A stretch of 64,000 nt of DNA from Dysidea avara (taxonomy: Eukaryota; Porifera; Demospongiae; Dictyoceratida; Dysideidae). The notes under the pieces are model-generated. The model did no database searches and was not told the origin of the DNA. It worked only from the letters and a program-made list of their open reading frames with translations. Location: NCBI RefSeq assembly GCF_963678975.1, contig NC_089285.1:11766694-11830693 (forward strand), given 5' to 3'. Positions within the stretch are counted from its first letter, which is position 1, and each line of letters opens with the position of its first letter. Made by a program: the position numbers and the translations under genes. Below are positions 12,191 to 24,446 of this stretch, piece by piece.

Positions 12191-13249
12191 TATTGCCTCA
12201 GCCTGATTGTTTGCAATGCTGCATTTGTGGTATTGGGTGAATGTACTGAAAATAACACAGAAACAAAGCATAATTCATTATTTGCTAATAGACCGTTGGG
12301 GCACACATTCAGCCAAAAAATGTTGGCTGGTGTCATTCTTTTGGTTCGCCTTATTTTTATTATAATAATATATAGTGAAACAAGGCTGACTGGTTAGTTT
12401 GATGTTCATGCTCTTCATCTACAGAAAATCTGGCATCCTACTCATTTACGATCAAATTGCTTCTCCCAACAATCAGCTTGAGATGGTCCACTCACTGTGG
12501 CATTTGATTTAGCTTGACAACTACTTATATGTACATGTAGGGCATAACTTGAAGATACATGTATGTGTTAACCACAATATGCACATGATAAAGAATGAAT
12601 CGTACATACGGTACAATGCATGCACATGTAGAATTGCAAGGTAGTTACATTTTGGACATAATAATTTTTCTAAGTCCCTGTGCAGTACTATTAGGTTAGG
12701 TAATCCTTAGGCTACAGCACATGTTACTCTTTCAGTGCTGGTCACTGTAAAGTGATAATAACTTTATGTGGTAATTACCTAACTTGATATTTAGACACTC
12801 CCTGTTTGTGTGTGTTCATTATTTCCACCAGCTTAGTGGTGACTGTGGCATTTGGCAGATTGTATGTGACCCGGTCCTAGATAATAAAAAATATCCGACA
12901 GAACATAACATACCATGCATGAACCATACATGCACAAGATTCAAAATTTTTACACTAGCTATTGTGGTTGACTGGATAATACGACACAAGTACCGTACAC
13001 TGACAATTTTCAGAATAATTTTCTTCCTCTGAACACCTACCAACTTCTAGTATTCTGACTACAAGTATTCCAAGTTGTCGACAAACTTAGTTACAGCAGC
13101 CATCATCATATTTGCAAATAGCTGGTATTTCAGGAGATAATAAAATTCATTATAAAACCTTGCAGTTAACCAACTAGCTAGATAGGCAACTAGACATACA
13201 ATGTACTGTCAAAAGTATCTTCATGTACTTAATCATACAGTATTACTGT

Positions 13250-13400
13250 ATAGTAGGGACCACAAAGGAGTAGGTATGGCCTACAAAATAATATCACCCA
13301 AAGAACAGCTTCAATTAGTTAGGTAAAACTAAGCCCAAACAAGTTTTTAGATCAACCCAAAATGCTTTCAACAAGTTGCTACGGAATTTTTAAAAAAAAA
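13250..13400. repeat. Dispersed repeat family B, copy 4
   Basis: TAGTAGGGACCACAAAGGAG, AATATCACCCAAAG and the A-rich end match the order in the other copies. Intron of the SENP6/7-like gene. The adjacent open frames (12784-13043, 13407-13655) have no recognisable content. Confidence 0.6.
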
Positions 13401-14156
13401 TCTTGAATGAGCCCTTGTATACTATGTATATATCAGGACATCCAAATAGTTTGGAGGGGAAATGTTGAGTATCAAGTGCCACTTTCCTGGCTTTGGGATA
13501 AGACTCAGCAGGCTTTTAGATCTATAGTTGGTCTTCCTCCCCTTAGTGGTAATTTCCACATCCTTTTAAGAGTCACCTCTCCACGTAAATGCACTTATTC
13601 CATGAAGATTGTTACAGTAGATCACTGTATCAATCCTTCATCAGTGACCTACTGACACAAGTGTGTAAATAGATGTCAATAAATTCAGGGTCATCAATTT
13701 ACGGGTGGGCCTGTTTCGAAAATACGTGGGATAATACATGCTATTTTTTGTAATATTGTTGTTTACGTGTAAAGATCCTGAACAGATGCTAATCTTCTAC
13801 ACATGATCCAGAGTACAGGGCATGGTCCAGCATATTAATTACCTGCTTTGTAGTGGACATTATATAGAATGCCACTCAATTGTTCATTCACCGGTATTAA
13901 CAGATCTAATAATTATGATTGTCTCATTGTTTATAGTGTGTGACCCTGGGCGTTTTCTCCGCCAGCACAGTGTTATGCACAAAAATCATTACCATACTAA
14001 TTTAATTGAGCTTGTGCTGACGTTAAATATTTTTTATGAATAATTAGTCAGGGATTTGTCTTTTTAGTTAAAAAGAACAGCGACCTCTTTATTCTCTTAG
14101 TCAGGTTAAAGTTAAAATGCTTTGCATACTTTGCAAATATAAAAGAATTAACTAAA

Positions 14157-14609
14157 TGTGACCTACTGAGTGAAAACCAGCCATTTTTGCTATTCTATTT
14201 TATTGCTTCATTACATCCAAAGTTTCAGCTTTTATGATGAATGGTCAGTTATAACAGCAAGTTCAATTTGTAAAGCTACAATACAGCAAATAAATACAGG
14301 TGTTTAAATAACTGATCATAATTCATGACTATATAAATCATTCTACGAAAATGGAATTTGTTCACCATTAACTGACAACTCCATCAAGCTATAGTGCTTT
14401 CCTGTAGTATTTACTGTAAAAGCTTTTCTTACTCTCCATAAACAGTCTAGTTTGTTGGCATATAAGTTTTATTGATTTGAGCTTTATTTTAATACATAGC
14501 AAAGTGACTGAAATGTGCATAAAACTATTATGTGGCACACTTGTATCTTATAATTCATTTGTATAAGTAGAATATTGCAAAACAGCCAGTTTTCATTCAA
14601 TGGGTCACA
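14157..14609. mobile_element. MITE with TGTGACC termini
   Basis: The left end TGTGACCTACTGAGTGAAAA (14157) is inverted at the right end, TTTTCATTCAATGGGTCACA (ending 14609), followed inward by the shared ACCAGCC/AGCCAGT block. No target duplication could be fixed. A much shorter element with the same terminus sits at 33078-33146. Intronic in the SENP6/7-like gene. Confidence 0.7.
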
Positions 14610-15059
14610 AATCCCATTGTCTACCAGTGAGATCGTAATGGGGTCAGTATATTGTGCATGCAAGGTGATGTCACTGCCTTGCTGGGTAACCCACCTAATG
14701 ACAAACTTTGACAGAGTTCCTAGTATAGCTCATTGTCTACTAAGTTTTGCATTGCTATGATGGTTAGCACCCTTTCATCCAGTTACAGTAGTTTTCAAAA
14801 ATAAAGGTGTTCTTGTATACTATTTAGATGCCACTCCAAAAGAACGACACGGATTGTGGACTGTTTGTACTACAGTATGTGGAGACACTGCTTCAGGTAA
14901 GTACTACTCTTATTAGAGCCTCCTGTATTATCATACTTTTTGTAGACAGTGATTGTGAATAGTCACCCAATACCTACGGCCACACAGGAATGGTTCTCAC
15001 CAACATCGGAAAAGAGGAAGCAGATACATGAATTACTGATGAAATTAAGTGGAATCTGA

Positions 15060-15300
15060 TAGCAACTGTAACTTTTGTACGTTGATTTTTTAAGCGTAAC
15101 ATTTTAATACTAGTTGTTGTACCTTTTTGATGACCATTGCATTTGCCTACTTTAAAAACTCTTTGGTAACCAGTAAACTGAGAAATTTGCAAAATATTAG
15201 ACTAAAATGTCTTATTGCTCTTTAACTTTTACCATCATCTTTTCCATCAGCAAAACTTTGCTAACAGACACTCCATGTCAACTTCAGTCAAACTTTCCAA
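15060..15300. repeat. Family A fragment, inverted
   Basis: Just downstream of the SENP6/7-like stop codon, the minus strand carries the family A core (CTCAGTTTACTGG, 15185-15173, then a GCAAATGCAATG-like stretch). It probably includes the old 3' untranslated region of that gene. Confidence 0.65.
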
Positions 15301-15314
15301 TAGTTCTATAATGT

Positions 15315-15440
15315 TAATATGGCGACGGAAGGTTCAAGCCAGGAGCTAACGACTCGGTAGAGCGTGATTGATACGGATAATGATGACACGCTACAACACA
15401 CACAGCAACAACTTGGCACACGTGATCACACTATATTTAG
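15315..15440 (+). other. GC-richer segment with a short ATG frame
   Basis: ATG at 15321 starts MATEGSSQELTTR, then TAG. Composition differs from the repeats on both sides and resembles a first exon or promoter piece. No continuation was found; function unknown. Confidence 0.2.
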
Positions 15441-16990
15441 ACTATTCTAATTAATAATGAGTCTTCCACCTTACATCTACAATGTTTTGCTTTGAACTAT
15501 TCTACAAATGGCTTATTGTATATAGCAGAACACTCATTTTTGCACAATCACTGAATAGTATTAGGACTGGTCTATTAAAGTAACTCATTTTAGTCAGCAA
15601 CTTTACTAAGAAGAGTCTAGAAAGTGGTTATGTAAACACTATGTGAACTTTCGTGAACCTGATTCAAAATGGGCCTGACATTGACGTTAGGTGTTTGTTA
15701 GCATACGATGATGGGTGGTGGACAGGATTGCAGTGAAATGTTAAGAAAACTAAGTGATTTCTTAGATTCATAGTCTCACTTTTGCAAAATTTCTGCATAC
15801 TGTGATCCCTAATAATTTGTATTAGTCACTCTTCCCTTCTTGTTCATTGCATTTGCATACTTTAAAATTTATTTGATATCTAGTTAGTAAAATGTTAAGA
15901 ACACCAAGTAATTTTGATCATAAACCTCAAAGCAAAAATGTTTCAATGGAAAAGTTTGGCTGATAATTGTCTGTTAGCAAAGAGTGTTTGATGGAAAAGA
16001 TTATGGTAAAAGTTTCAGAGCATAAGATATTTAGTTTACTGGATATCAAAGAATTTTTAAAACATGCGCAAATGCAATAAACAAGAAGAAGGGAAGAGTT
16101 ACTAAGACAAATTACTGGGCATAAAGGATGCAGAAATTTTGCAAAAGTGAGACTATGAGTCTAAGAAAGTGGTGTGAACACTTTGTGAACTTTGATTTCA
16201 AAGTGTGACTGATCTTACACCAGTTGATTTTGAGCATAAAGTGCAAACAAAATTTTTCAATTAAATAGTTTGACTGATATGTGCCTCTTAGAAATGAGTG
16301 GTTGATGAAAGAGATTATGATTTAGTAGATATCAAAGAATTTTTAAAGTAGGCAAATGCATTAACTAGAAGGTATGAGTCACTAAAACAAATCATTTTTA
16401 TTAACTTTGGTTTTGACAGAAACAAATTACTCTAATAGAACAGTCAATATAATTTTGCAGTGGTTTTACAATAATGATTCTTCCACTCCATTCTACAATA
16501 TTTCTATACTCTAAATATGGCTTATTGTTAGGGGAAGACTCATTTTTGTAAAATTACTGAAGTGTTATATGACTGTTCTATTGGAGTAACTTGCAATAGT
16601 CACCAACCAACATTACTTTATTAAGAGGAGTCTAAGAAAGTAGTGTGAACCCTTTGTGAACTTTTGTGAACTGATTTCAAAGTATGACTGACATTGACAT
16701 GATATGTCTGTTAGCATACAGTGATGGTTGGTTTAAGATTGCAGTGAAATGTTACGAACACCAAGTGATTTTGATCATAAACTTCAAAGCAAAAAATTTT
16801 TCAATTGAAAACTTTGACTGATAAGTAGCAAAGAATGATTGATGGAAAAGATTATGAAGTTTAAGATCATAAGGTAACTTTAAATTTACTTCAATACAAA
16901 TTTCTCAGTTTACTAGATATCAAATAATTTTAAAGTATGCAAATGCAATGAACAAGAAGGGAAGAGTGACTAATACAAATTATTAGGTCT
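15440..16990. repeat. Cluster of family A repeats in both orientations
   Basis: At least three family A segments abut: forward 15470-15760, inverted 15765-15895, forward 15900-16400 and forward 16410-16985. Shared markers include GAAAGACTCATTT-like blocks, GTGTGAACCCTTTGTGAAC, TTTACTGGATATCAAAGAAT and TACTCTAATAGAACAGTCA (16428-16446). No open frames of note. Confidence 0.75.
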
Positions 16991-17035
16991 TATTTGTAAT
17001 AGTATCTAAGTATTGGGTTGAAAAGGTTTAAAAGG

Positions 17036-17335
17036 CATACACTCAGTACACACACCACAGTACACTATAATACGGTACACTCAGTACACACACCACAATC
17101 ACTATAGTACAGTACACTCAGTACACACATACCACAGTACACTATAGTATGGTACACTCAGTACACACACCACAGTACAGTATAGTACAGTACACTCAGT
17201 ACACACACCACAATCACTATAGTACGGTACACTCAGTATACACACCACAATCACTATAGTACGGTACACTCAGTATACACACCACAATCACTATAGTACA
17301 GTACACTCAGCACACACACCACAATACACTATAGT
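17036..17335. repeat. Minisatellite, about 35-40 bp unit
   Basis: Eight or so imperfect units built on ACACTCAGTACACACACCAC followed by AATCACTATAGTACGGT. Length differences between units suggest slippage. No coding function. Confidence 0.9.
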
Positions 17336-17809
17336 AGTGGGAATTATACTCAAAATTTTCATCATTATTCTATTCCAAAATTGTTTTAAAAATTTATCAT
17401 TATGCTTTTTATTATTCCCAAAATTATTCCTAATTTTTGTAACTTTTTCTTCATTTTAGTATTTAAATTGTACAGCAAAACTTTGAAACAGTAAAAAGTA
17501 CTAAATCCAGCTGTGTCAATTCATCACAAAAGCTTTTTTTTGCTAGTAAGATGCTTACTTACTAGTAGTATGAGTAATGCTGCTAGTACAATTGAGAATT
17601 CTGTGAACAAACTTGCTATTTATGCATTGTTTACACCTAATCATGCTCCTTTCTTGTGAAAATACAAGAATATGGTTCATGAATAGAACTATTTAGTAGT
17701 CATTTAGAAGTGTTACATCCATCATGATAGTGTAGAGGCTAAATATCACAATACGATTTGAAAATTTATATCTCGATACTCGATATTTTTTTACCATTAC
17801 CCAGCTCTA

Positions 17810-18075
17810 CTTGGGACCAGTGTTGTATTGTGCTATACTTAATTGGGACCCGTGTGATATGTACTTGGGACCTGTGTGTTATACGTACTTGGGACCAGTG
17901 TTGTATTGTTGGGACCTGTGTTGATTGTGTGATATGTAATGGGAATCAGTGTTGTATTGTGTGATACGTACTTACTGGGGACCTGTGTTGTAGTGTTGTA
18001 TTGGAACTTGGGTGATACTTACTGGGGACCTGTGTTATACTGTGTGATACGTACTTGGGACCTGTGTTGTATTAT
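17810..18075. repeat. Minisatellite, GGGACCTGTGTTGTATTGTG type
   Basis: About nine degenerate units of GGGACC(T/A)GTGTTGTATTGTGTGATACGTACTT pattern, 25-40 bp each. The 68-codon frame across it (17758-17964) is a repeat artefact. A short (CA)n tract follows at 18178-18235. Confidence 0.85.
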
Positions 18076-18235
18076 GTGATATGAACTGGAGAGCAATGAA
18101 AGTACATGTAAAATTATTTAGGTTTTTTTACCCGATGTGTTTTTCTCAAAGTAGTCAGATTTTCACTTAGCAGGTCACATACACACACGTGCGTGCACAC
18201 ACATGCACACACGAACTCATGCACATACACACATG

Positions 18236-19122
18236 TAGATTATATATGTTAATATGAATCTATTTTTTGTGCCAAATGATCAAAGCATTGGATCTACTAG
18301 AGAGAAATTATTGGCACAAGCAGCTGGTTCTCTTGCATGAATGCCTGTGAAATGTTCACATGCTTGTAAGTTACTACATGTAGAGTTTTGCTGGGTTTAA
18401 TTCATATCTTTCTTTGCTGGCAGGCTATAGGCCACCTAGAGTAGGCAATGAAGTATTGATCCTTATTAAGGAGGCATCATGAACTAGTTAGGCCACGGAC
18501 AGAAAACAATAGATGGGAGTGTTGCAACTATTCATTTACTGTACATATTGGGGGGTAAATAGGATTGATGACGGAGTTAATGAAATGAAGATAGGAAGTT
18601 CATGTAACAACCTTGTTTAACAAGTTAAACTTCATTTAATAGAGCAGTCATGATCAACAGTCAAACGTTTATATCTATCAATAGCAGTACAGTTAAGGCA
18701 AGCTGAGACTATATCAAGCTTGTGTGACATTCATGAATTATTGTTCAAGGTACTCTCATCACTGTCATCAACAAAATAAAGGTATACAAGCAGTATAAGT
18801 ATACACCCAAATATATTCTGCAGTATAAATACAACAATTGAGATAATTACTGTCTTAATGGCCACCTGACACCTGCATAGAAATGCCAACTTTTAAGATC
18901 AAAAAATTCCCCTATGAGTATTCCACCTGCCTAAAGTATTAAGGCCAAGAAAGTTTGGCCCGAAGGTGACCATTATAAATTATAGACAGGTTCCACTGTA
19001 TAATACACTTGAGATCTACATCAGTGTAAGTGTATATAGATGTGCACTTTATTATTCCCTGCCCATATGCATGCATGAACACATGTATATATGCTTGCAT
19101 GCATGCATACTATGGTATGGTA
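18236..19122. other. No gene seen
   Basis: AT-rich sequence without a convincing frame, splice pair or element end. One AATAGAGCAGTCA motif lies near 18638. A GCATGCATGC-type patch lies at about 19065-19105. Confidence 0.4.
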
Positions 19123-19668
19123 TGTATTAACAGTGTTGGGAAAGTTACTTATAAAAGTACAGTAACCAGTTGCATATTACATATTACTTGCAACTGAACT
19201 ATTTAGTTACAGTTACATATTACCCATAAAATAAAGTAACTATAATAATATTACATATTATATTACTTTGTGTCCACAGCCCTAGGCTGTCATGAGTGAA
19301 ACTACCACCTTATCACGTGACATGCATGATTGCGTTGTTGGACAATGTGCAAATCTTGTTTATAAGCAAGAAGCTGGTGAATAAGCTTCATTCAGTAGAC
19401 TTCATTAAATTGTTGTGGCTAGGCATTACACAGTGGATTACTAAAGAGATTGGTAACTTTGTTACTTGTAGTAATAATATTACATATTATTAGACTAGTT
19501 ACAGTAACTATATTACTTAGGTAACACGTTGCATTACTAAGTAAAGTAACTTGAGTTATGTTACCTGTTTTTATAGCGTATTTCATTATATTACTTTGTT
19601 ACCACAAAAGTAATAATATTACATAACGCGTTACTTATATACATGTTACTCCCAACATTGGCTATTAA
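19123..19668. mobile_element. hAT MITE, CAGTGTTGGG family, copy 1
   Basis: The left end CAGTGTTGGGAAAGTTACTT (19131) and right end CCCAACATTG (to 19660) are inverted. The interior is rich in GTAATATTATTACATATTAC. Flanks TGTATTAA and GCTATTAA are a weathered 8-bp duplication (6 of 8). Same family as 39252-39753 and 43739-44298. Confidence 0.8.
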
Positions 19669-19794
19669 TGGCATGTATATCATACCATACTTACCAAATG
19701 ACCATATACATGTGCAAACAATCAGACATGTAAGCATGCATGCCTGTGACATCATACCATTGGTATGACCTGCTAGAAGCATAATGAACAAAGC

Positions 19795-20945
19795 AAAAAA
19801 ATTTCAATAAAAGTTTGACTGATATGTGCCTCTTAGAAATGAGTGGTTGATGAAAGAGATTATGGTAAAAGTTTATTCTCATGAGATATTTTTTTAACCT
19901 AAATCAATGCATAATTTCTCAGTTTAGTAGATATCAAAGAAATTTTAAAGTAGGTATGAGTCACCAAAACAAACCATTTTTATTAACTTTGGTTTTGACA
20001 AAAACAAAGTACTCTAATAGAACAGTCATTATAATTTGTAGTGGTTTTGCAATAATGATTCTTCCACCCATATCTACAATATTTTTATACTCTAAAAATG
20101 GCTTATTTTGAGAAGACTCATTTTTGTAAAATTACAGAAGAGTTATATGACTGTTCTATTGAAGTAACTTGCATTAGTCACCAACCAACATTACCTTTTT
20201 AAGATAAGTCTAAGAAAGTAGTATGAACCCTTTGTGAACTTTTGTAAACTGATTTCAAAGCATGACTTACATTGACATGAGATGTCTGTTAGTATACAGT
20301 GATGGTTGGTTTAAAAGATTATAGTAAAATGTTAAGAACACAAAGTAATTTTGATCATAAACCTCAAAGCAAAAATTTTTCAATTGAAAAGTTTGGCTGA
20401 TAATTGTCTGTTAGCAAAGAGTGTTTGATGGAAAAGATTATGGTAAAAGTTTCAGAGCATAAGGTATTTAGTTTACTGGATATCAAAGAATTTTTAAACA
20501 TGTGCAAATGCAATAAACAGGAAGAAGGGAAGAGTTACTAAGACAAATTACTGGGCATAAGGATGCAGAAATTTTGCAAAAGTGAGACTATGAGTCTAAG
20601 AAAGTGGTGTGAACACTTTGTGAACTTTGATTTCAAAGTGTGACTGATCTTACACCAATTGATTTTGAGCATAAAGTGCAAACAAAAAATTTTCAATTAA
20701 ATAGTTTGACTGATATGTGCCTCTTAGAAATGAGTGGTTGATGAAAGAGATTATGGTAAAGGTATATGCTCATAAGATATTCTTTTAAATCTGAATCAAT
20801 GAATAATTTCTCAGTTTAGTAGATATCAAAGAATTTTTAAAGTAGGCAAATGCATCAACTAGAAGGTATGAGCCACTAAAACAAATCATTTTTATTAACT
20901 TTGGTTTTGACAGAAACAAATTATTCTAATAGAACAGACTGACAG
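19795..20945. repeat. Dispersed repeat family A, long copy
   Basis: Two successive family A units with the same internal order as at 15.9-16.9 kb, including TACTCTAATAGAACAGTCA near 20009 and its inverted partner near 20148. The copies are close in sequence, suggesting local duplication of this region and the 15.9-16.4 kb block. Confidence 0.75.
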
Positions 20946-21439
20946 TGTGCACGACTAGAACAGCTGTTGTATGACTAATCAATGAAGTGAGGGATAATAA
21001 CAAATCAAACATTCATTGTTTTTTGATTTGAGGTTCTCATAAGTCTTGGTTTCAATTGAAGATGTACAGGTCTGCAAGTGTAAACGGAAGTCATTAGTAA
21101 ATGAAGATTGTTATGTGTATAGCAGAGAATATACCCTTGTTGTAAATCTTAGGTAAATGGTTCCTTTTTGATAGCTGGATACTTAATTCAACATGAATCA
21201 TCATCATAGAGGGTAGGTTATGTTTCCTACCTTCTACTAGGCAAACCGCTTAGAGCAATGAGCTGAAAATCGGTGCATAGCTGGAATAATCTTCATAGAA
21301 AGTCCTTGCAGTAGTACAGAAGAATCGGATTACAAACCACTGAGTTATGATTCGAAAGCCAACTCCGTGTAGCAAATGCGAGATCGAGATACTCTAATAG
21401 AACAGTCACCCTAATAGAGCATTCGGCTAGTTTATTTAT
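20946..21439. other. Unique-looking spacer before the satellite
   Basis: No coding frame. Contains one TACTCTAATAGAACAGTCA motif near 21391 preceded by ATCGAGA, the same context as the copies at 51 kb. The satellite starts gradually from about 21440. Confidence 0.4.
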
Positions 21440-24400
21440 TCCATTATAGAATTTTATTACATCACAAGTTATTCTGTAGGGAGTTCAGCTGCAAACAGTT
21501 AATCTTATAGACAGTTCAGCAAGAAGACAATCACCAGAGTTAAGCAAATATATCACTATAGAGATTCAGAACATTACAAGTACACTGAAGAAAGTTCAGC
21601 CATAAATAAGTCATGCACTGTGTAGAGAATTCAGCTACAGTTAAGTCACTCTCTAGAGAATTCAGCTACACAGAATTCAGCTACACACAAGTCACTGTGG
21701 AAAGAGTTCAGCTACAAACAAATTACCCTTTAGAGTGATCAGCTACAAACAAAACACTTTGCAGGGTGTTCAGCTGCAACAAATCAACCTTTAGAGCGAT
21801 CAGCAATGAACAAATCAACACAAATCTACCTGTGGAGAGATAAGCTAGAAACAAATTAACCTGTAGAGAGTTCAGGAACAAACAAACCAACCTGTAGAGT
21901 GATCAGCTAGAAACAAATTACCCTGAAGAGAGGTCAGCTACAAAAAATCACCCTGTAGAGATATCAGCTGGAAACAAATCACCCGAAGAGAGGTCAGCTA
22001 CAAAAAATCACCTTGTAGAGAAATCAACTACAAACAAAACACTTTGCAGAGAGTTCAGCTACAAACAAATCAACCTTTAGAGCGATCAGCAACAAACAAA
22101 TCAACCTGTAGAGAGATAAGCTAGAAACAAATCACCCTGTAGAGAGTTCAGCTAAAACAAATCAATCTGCAGAGAGAGATCAGCTATGTACAAATCACCT
22201 TATAGATAGTTCAGCTACAAACAAATTACCTTGTAGAGAGATCGGCTACAAACAAATCACCCTGTAGAGAGAACAGCTACACACATATCAACTTGTACAG
22301 AGATCAGCTACAAACAAATCACCCTGTAGAGAGATCAGCTACAAACTAGACACAAAGTAAGGAGTTCAGCTACAAACAAATCACCCTGTAGAGAGATCAG
22401 CTACAAACTAGATACAAAGTAAGGAGTTCAGTTACAAGCAAGTTACACTGTAGCCTACAAGCAAATCAACCTGCAGAGCAATCAGCTAGAAACAAATCAC
22501 CCTGAAGAGAGGTCAGCTACAAAAAATCATCTTGTAGAGAGATCAGCTAGAAACAAATCACCCTGAAGAGAGGTCAGCTACAAAAAAAATCACCCTGTAG
22601 AGAGATCAGCTAGAAACAAATCACCCTGAAGAGAGGTCAGCTACAAACAAAACACTTTGCAGAGAATTCAGCTACAAACAAATCAGCTTGTAGAGAGATC
22701 AGTTACACACAAATCAACCTGTAGAGAGATAAGCTAGAAACAAATCACCCTGTAGAGAGTTCAGCTACAAGCAAAACACCCTGCAGAGAGTTCAGCAACA
22801 AAAGTTCAGCTACAAGCAAAACACCCTGCAGAGAGTTCAGCAACAAAAGTTCAGCTACAAGCAAAACACCCTGCAGAGAGTTCAGCAACAAAGAAACCAC
22901 CATGTAGAGAGTTCAGCTGCAAACAAATCACCTTATAGAGAGTTCAGCTACAAAAATCACCCTGTAGAGAGATCAGCTAGAAACTAGACACAATGTAAGG
23001 AGTTCAGCTACAAGCAAATCACTCTTTAGTGAGTTCAGCTACAAACAAATCAACCTGCAGTGAGATCACCTACAAAAAAGCACCTTGTACAGAGTTCAGC
23101 TACAAACAAATTACCCTGTAGAGAGATCGGCTACAAACAAATCAACCTGTAGAAAGATCAGCTACACACAAATCAACTTGTAGAGAGATCAGCTACAAAC
23201 AAATCACCCTGTAGAGAGATCAGCTAGAAACTACACACAATGTAAGGAGTTCAGCTACAAGTAAATCACCCTGTAGAGAGTTCAGCTAAAACAAATCAAC
23301 CTGCAGAGAGATCAGCTACAAATAAATCACTTTATAGACAGTTCAGCTACAAACAAATTACCTTGTAGAGAGATCAGCTGCAAATTAATCAACCTGCAGA
23401 GAGATTAGCTACACACAAATCAACTTGTAGAGAGATCAGCTACAAACAAATCACCCTGTAGAGAGATCAGCTAGAAACTACACACAATGTAAGAAGTTCA
23501 GCTACAAGTAAATCACCCTGTAGAGAGTTCAGCTAAAACAAATCAACCTGCAGAGAGATCAGCTACAAATAAATCACTTTATAGACAGTTCAGCTACAAA
23601 CAAATTACCTTGTAGAGAGATCGGCTGCAAATTAATCAACCTGCAGAGAGATCAGCTACACACAAATCAACTTGTAGAGAGATCAGCTACAAACAAATCA
23701 CCCTGTAGAGAGATCAGCTACAAACAAATCACCCTGTAGAGAGATCAGCTAGAAACTAGATACAATGCAAGGAGTTCAGCTACAAGCAAAATCACCCTTT
23801 AGTGAGTTCAGCTACAAACAAATCAACCTGCAGTGAGATCACCCACAAAAACGCACTTGTACAGAGTTCAGTTACAAACAAATTACCCTGTAGAGAGATC
23901 AGGTAGAAGAATTCACCTGGTAGAGAGTTCAGCAACAAAGAAACCACCATGTAGAGATTTCAGCTGCAAACAAATCACCCAGTAGAAAGATCAGCTAGAA
24001 GAAGTTACCTTGTAGAGAGTTCAGTTACAAAGAAACCATCATATAGAGAGTTCAGCTACAAAGAAATTACCCCGTAGAGAGTTCAACTAGAAGAAGTCAC
24101 CTTGTAAAGAGTTCAGCTACAAAGAAACCATCATGTACAGAGTTCAGCTACAAAGAAACCACCTGTACATAATTCAACTACAAACAAATCACCCTGTATA
24201 GAGATCAGCTAGAAGAAGTTACCTTGTAGATAGTTCAGCTACAACATTTCACCCTGTAGAAAGATCAGCTAGAAGAAGTCACCTTGTAGAGTGTTCAGTT
24301 ACAAAGAAACCATCATGTAGAGAGTTCAGCTGCAAACAAATAACTCTGTAGAGAGTTCAGCTACAAAGAAACCGCCATGTAGAGAGTTCAGCCTCATACA

Positions 24401-24446
24401 AACCACCTTGTAGAGAATTCAACTACAACAAATCACCCTGTAGAGA
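21440..24446. repeat. 3-kb satellite array, about 31-bp unit
   Basis: Roughly a hundred head-to-tail units of GTAGAGAGATCAGCTACAAA plus CAAATCACCCT. Variant units (TTCAGC for ATCAGC, AACCTGCAG for CACCCTGTAG, GAAGAAGTCACC) recur in order. A block of about 250 bp around 23228 is repeated around 23478, so there is higher-order structure. The array resumes at 26719-26815 after a hAT insertion. No coding or CRISPR character. Confidence 0.95.

Larger units (their letters stand above)
7403..15059 (+). pseudogene. SENP6/7-like SUMO protease, decayed, with long introns
   Basis: Exons with matching phases: 7403-7498 (VTIHLSDLNCLQDN, stop, YLNDKIIEFYLK); 10260-10391 (YLWNKLY, DRIHVFSQFFLHKLV); 10760-10849 (RWTKTVDLFSKELIILPV); 10897-10969 (SSHW with the catalytic His, stop, VVIICCPG); a probable exon from about 12433 (GILLIYDQIAS, with the Asp); 14828-14896 (MPLQKNDTDCGLFVLQYVE, with the catalytic Cys); 14946-15059 (TVIVNSHPIPTATQEWF to the terminal TGA). 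The order and spacing are those of the C48 domain of SENP6/7, which trim poly-SUMO chains. Lesions: TAA at 7461-7463 and TAA at 10907-10909, the latter exactly where the family has Tyr after HW; the Asp exon also runs into a TAG. Introns hold MITEs (7664-8951, 14157-14609). Either a decaying gene or a duplicate of an intact one elsewhere. Confidence 0.8.

Noticed and set aside
12784-13043. SGDCGIWQ in a short frame, similar to a Ulp1 active site
   Set aside because: The convincing catalytic exon of the same gene is at 14828-14896. Here no flanking C48 sequence or splice sites support it.
21440-24446. CRISPR-like regular repeats
   Set aside because: Units abut without unique spacers, vary gradually, and the DNA is clearly eukaryotic. 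It is a satellite.
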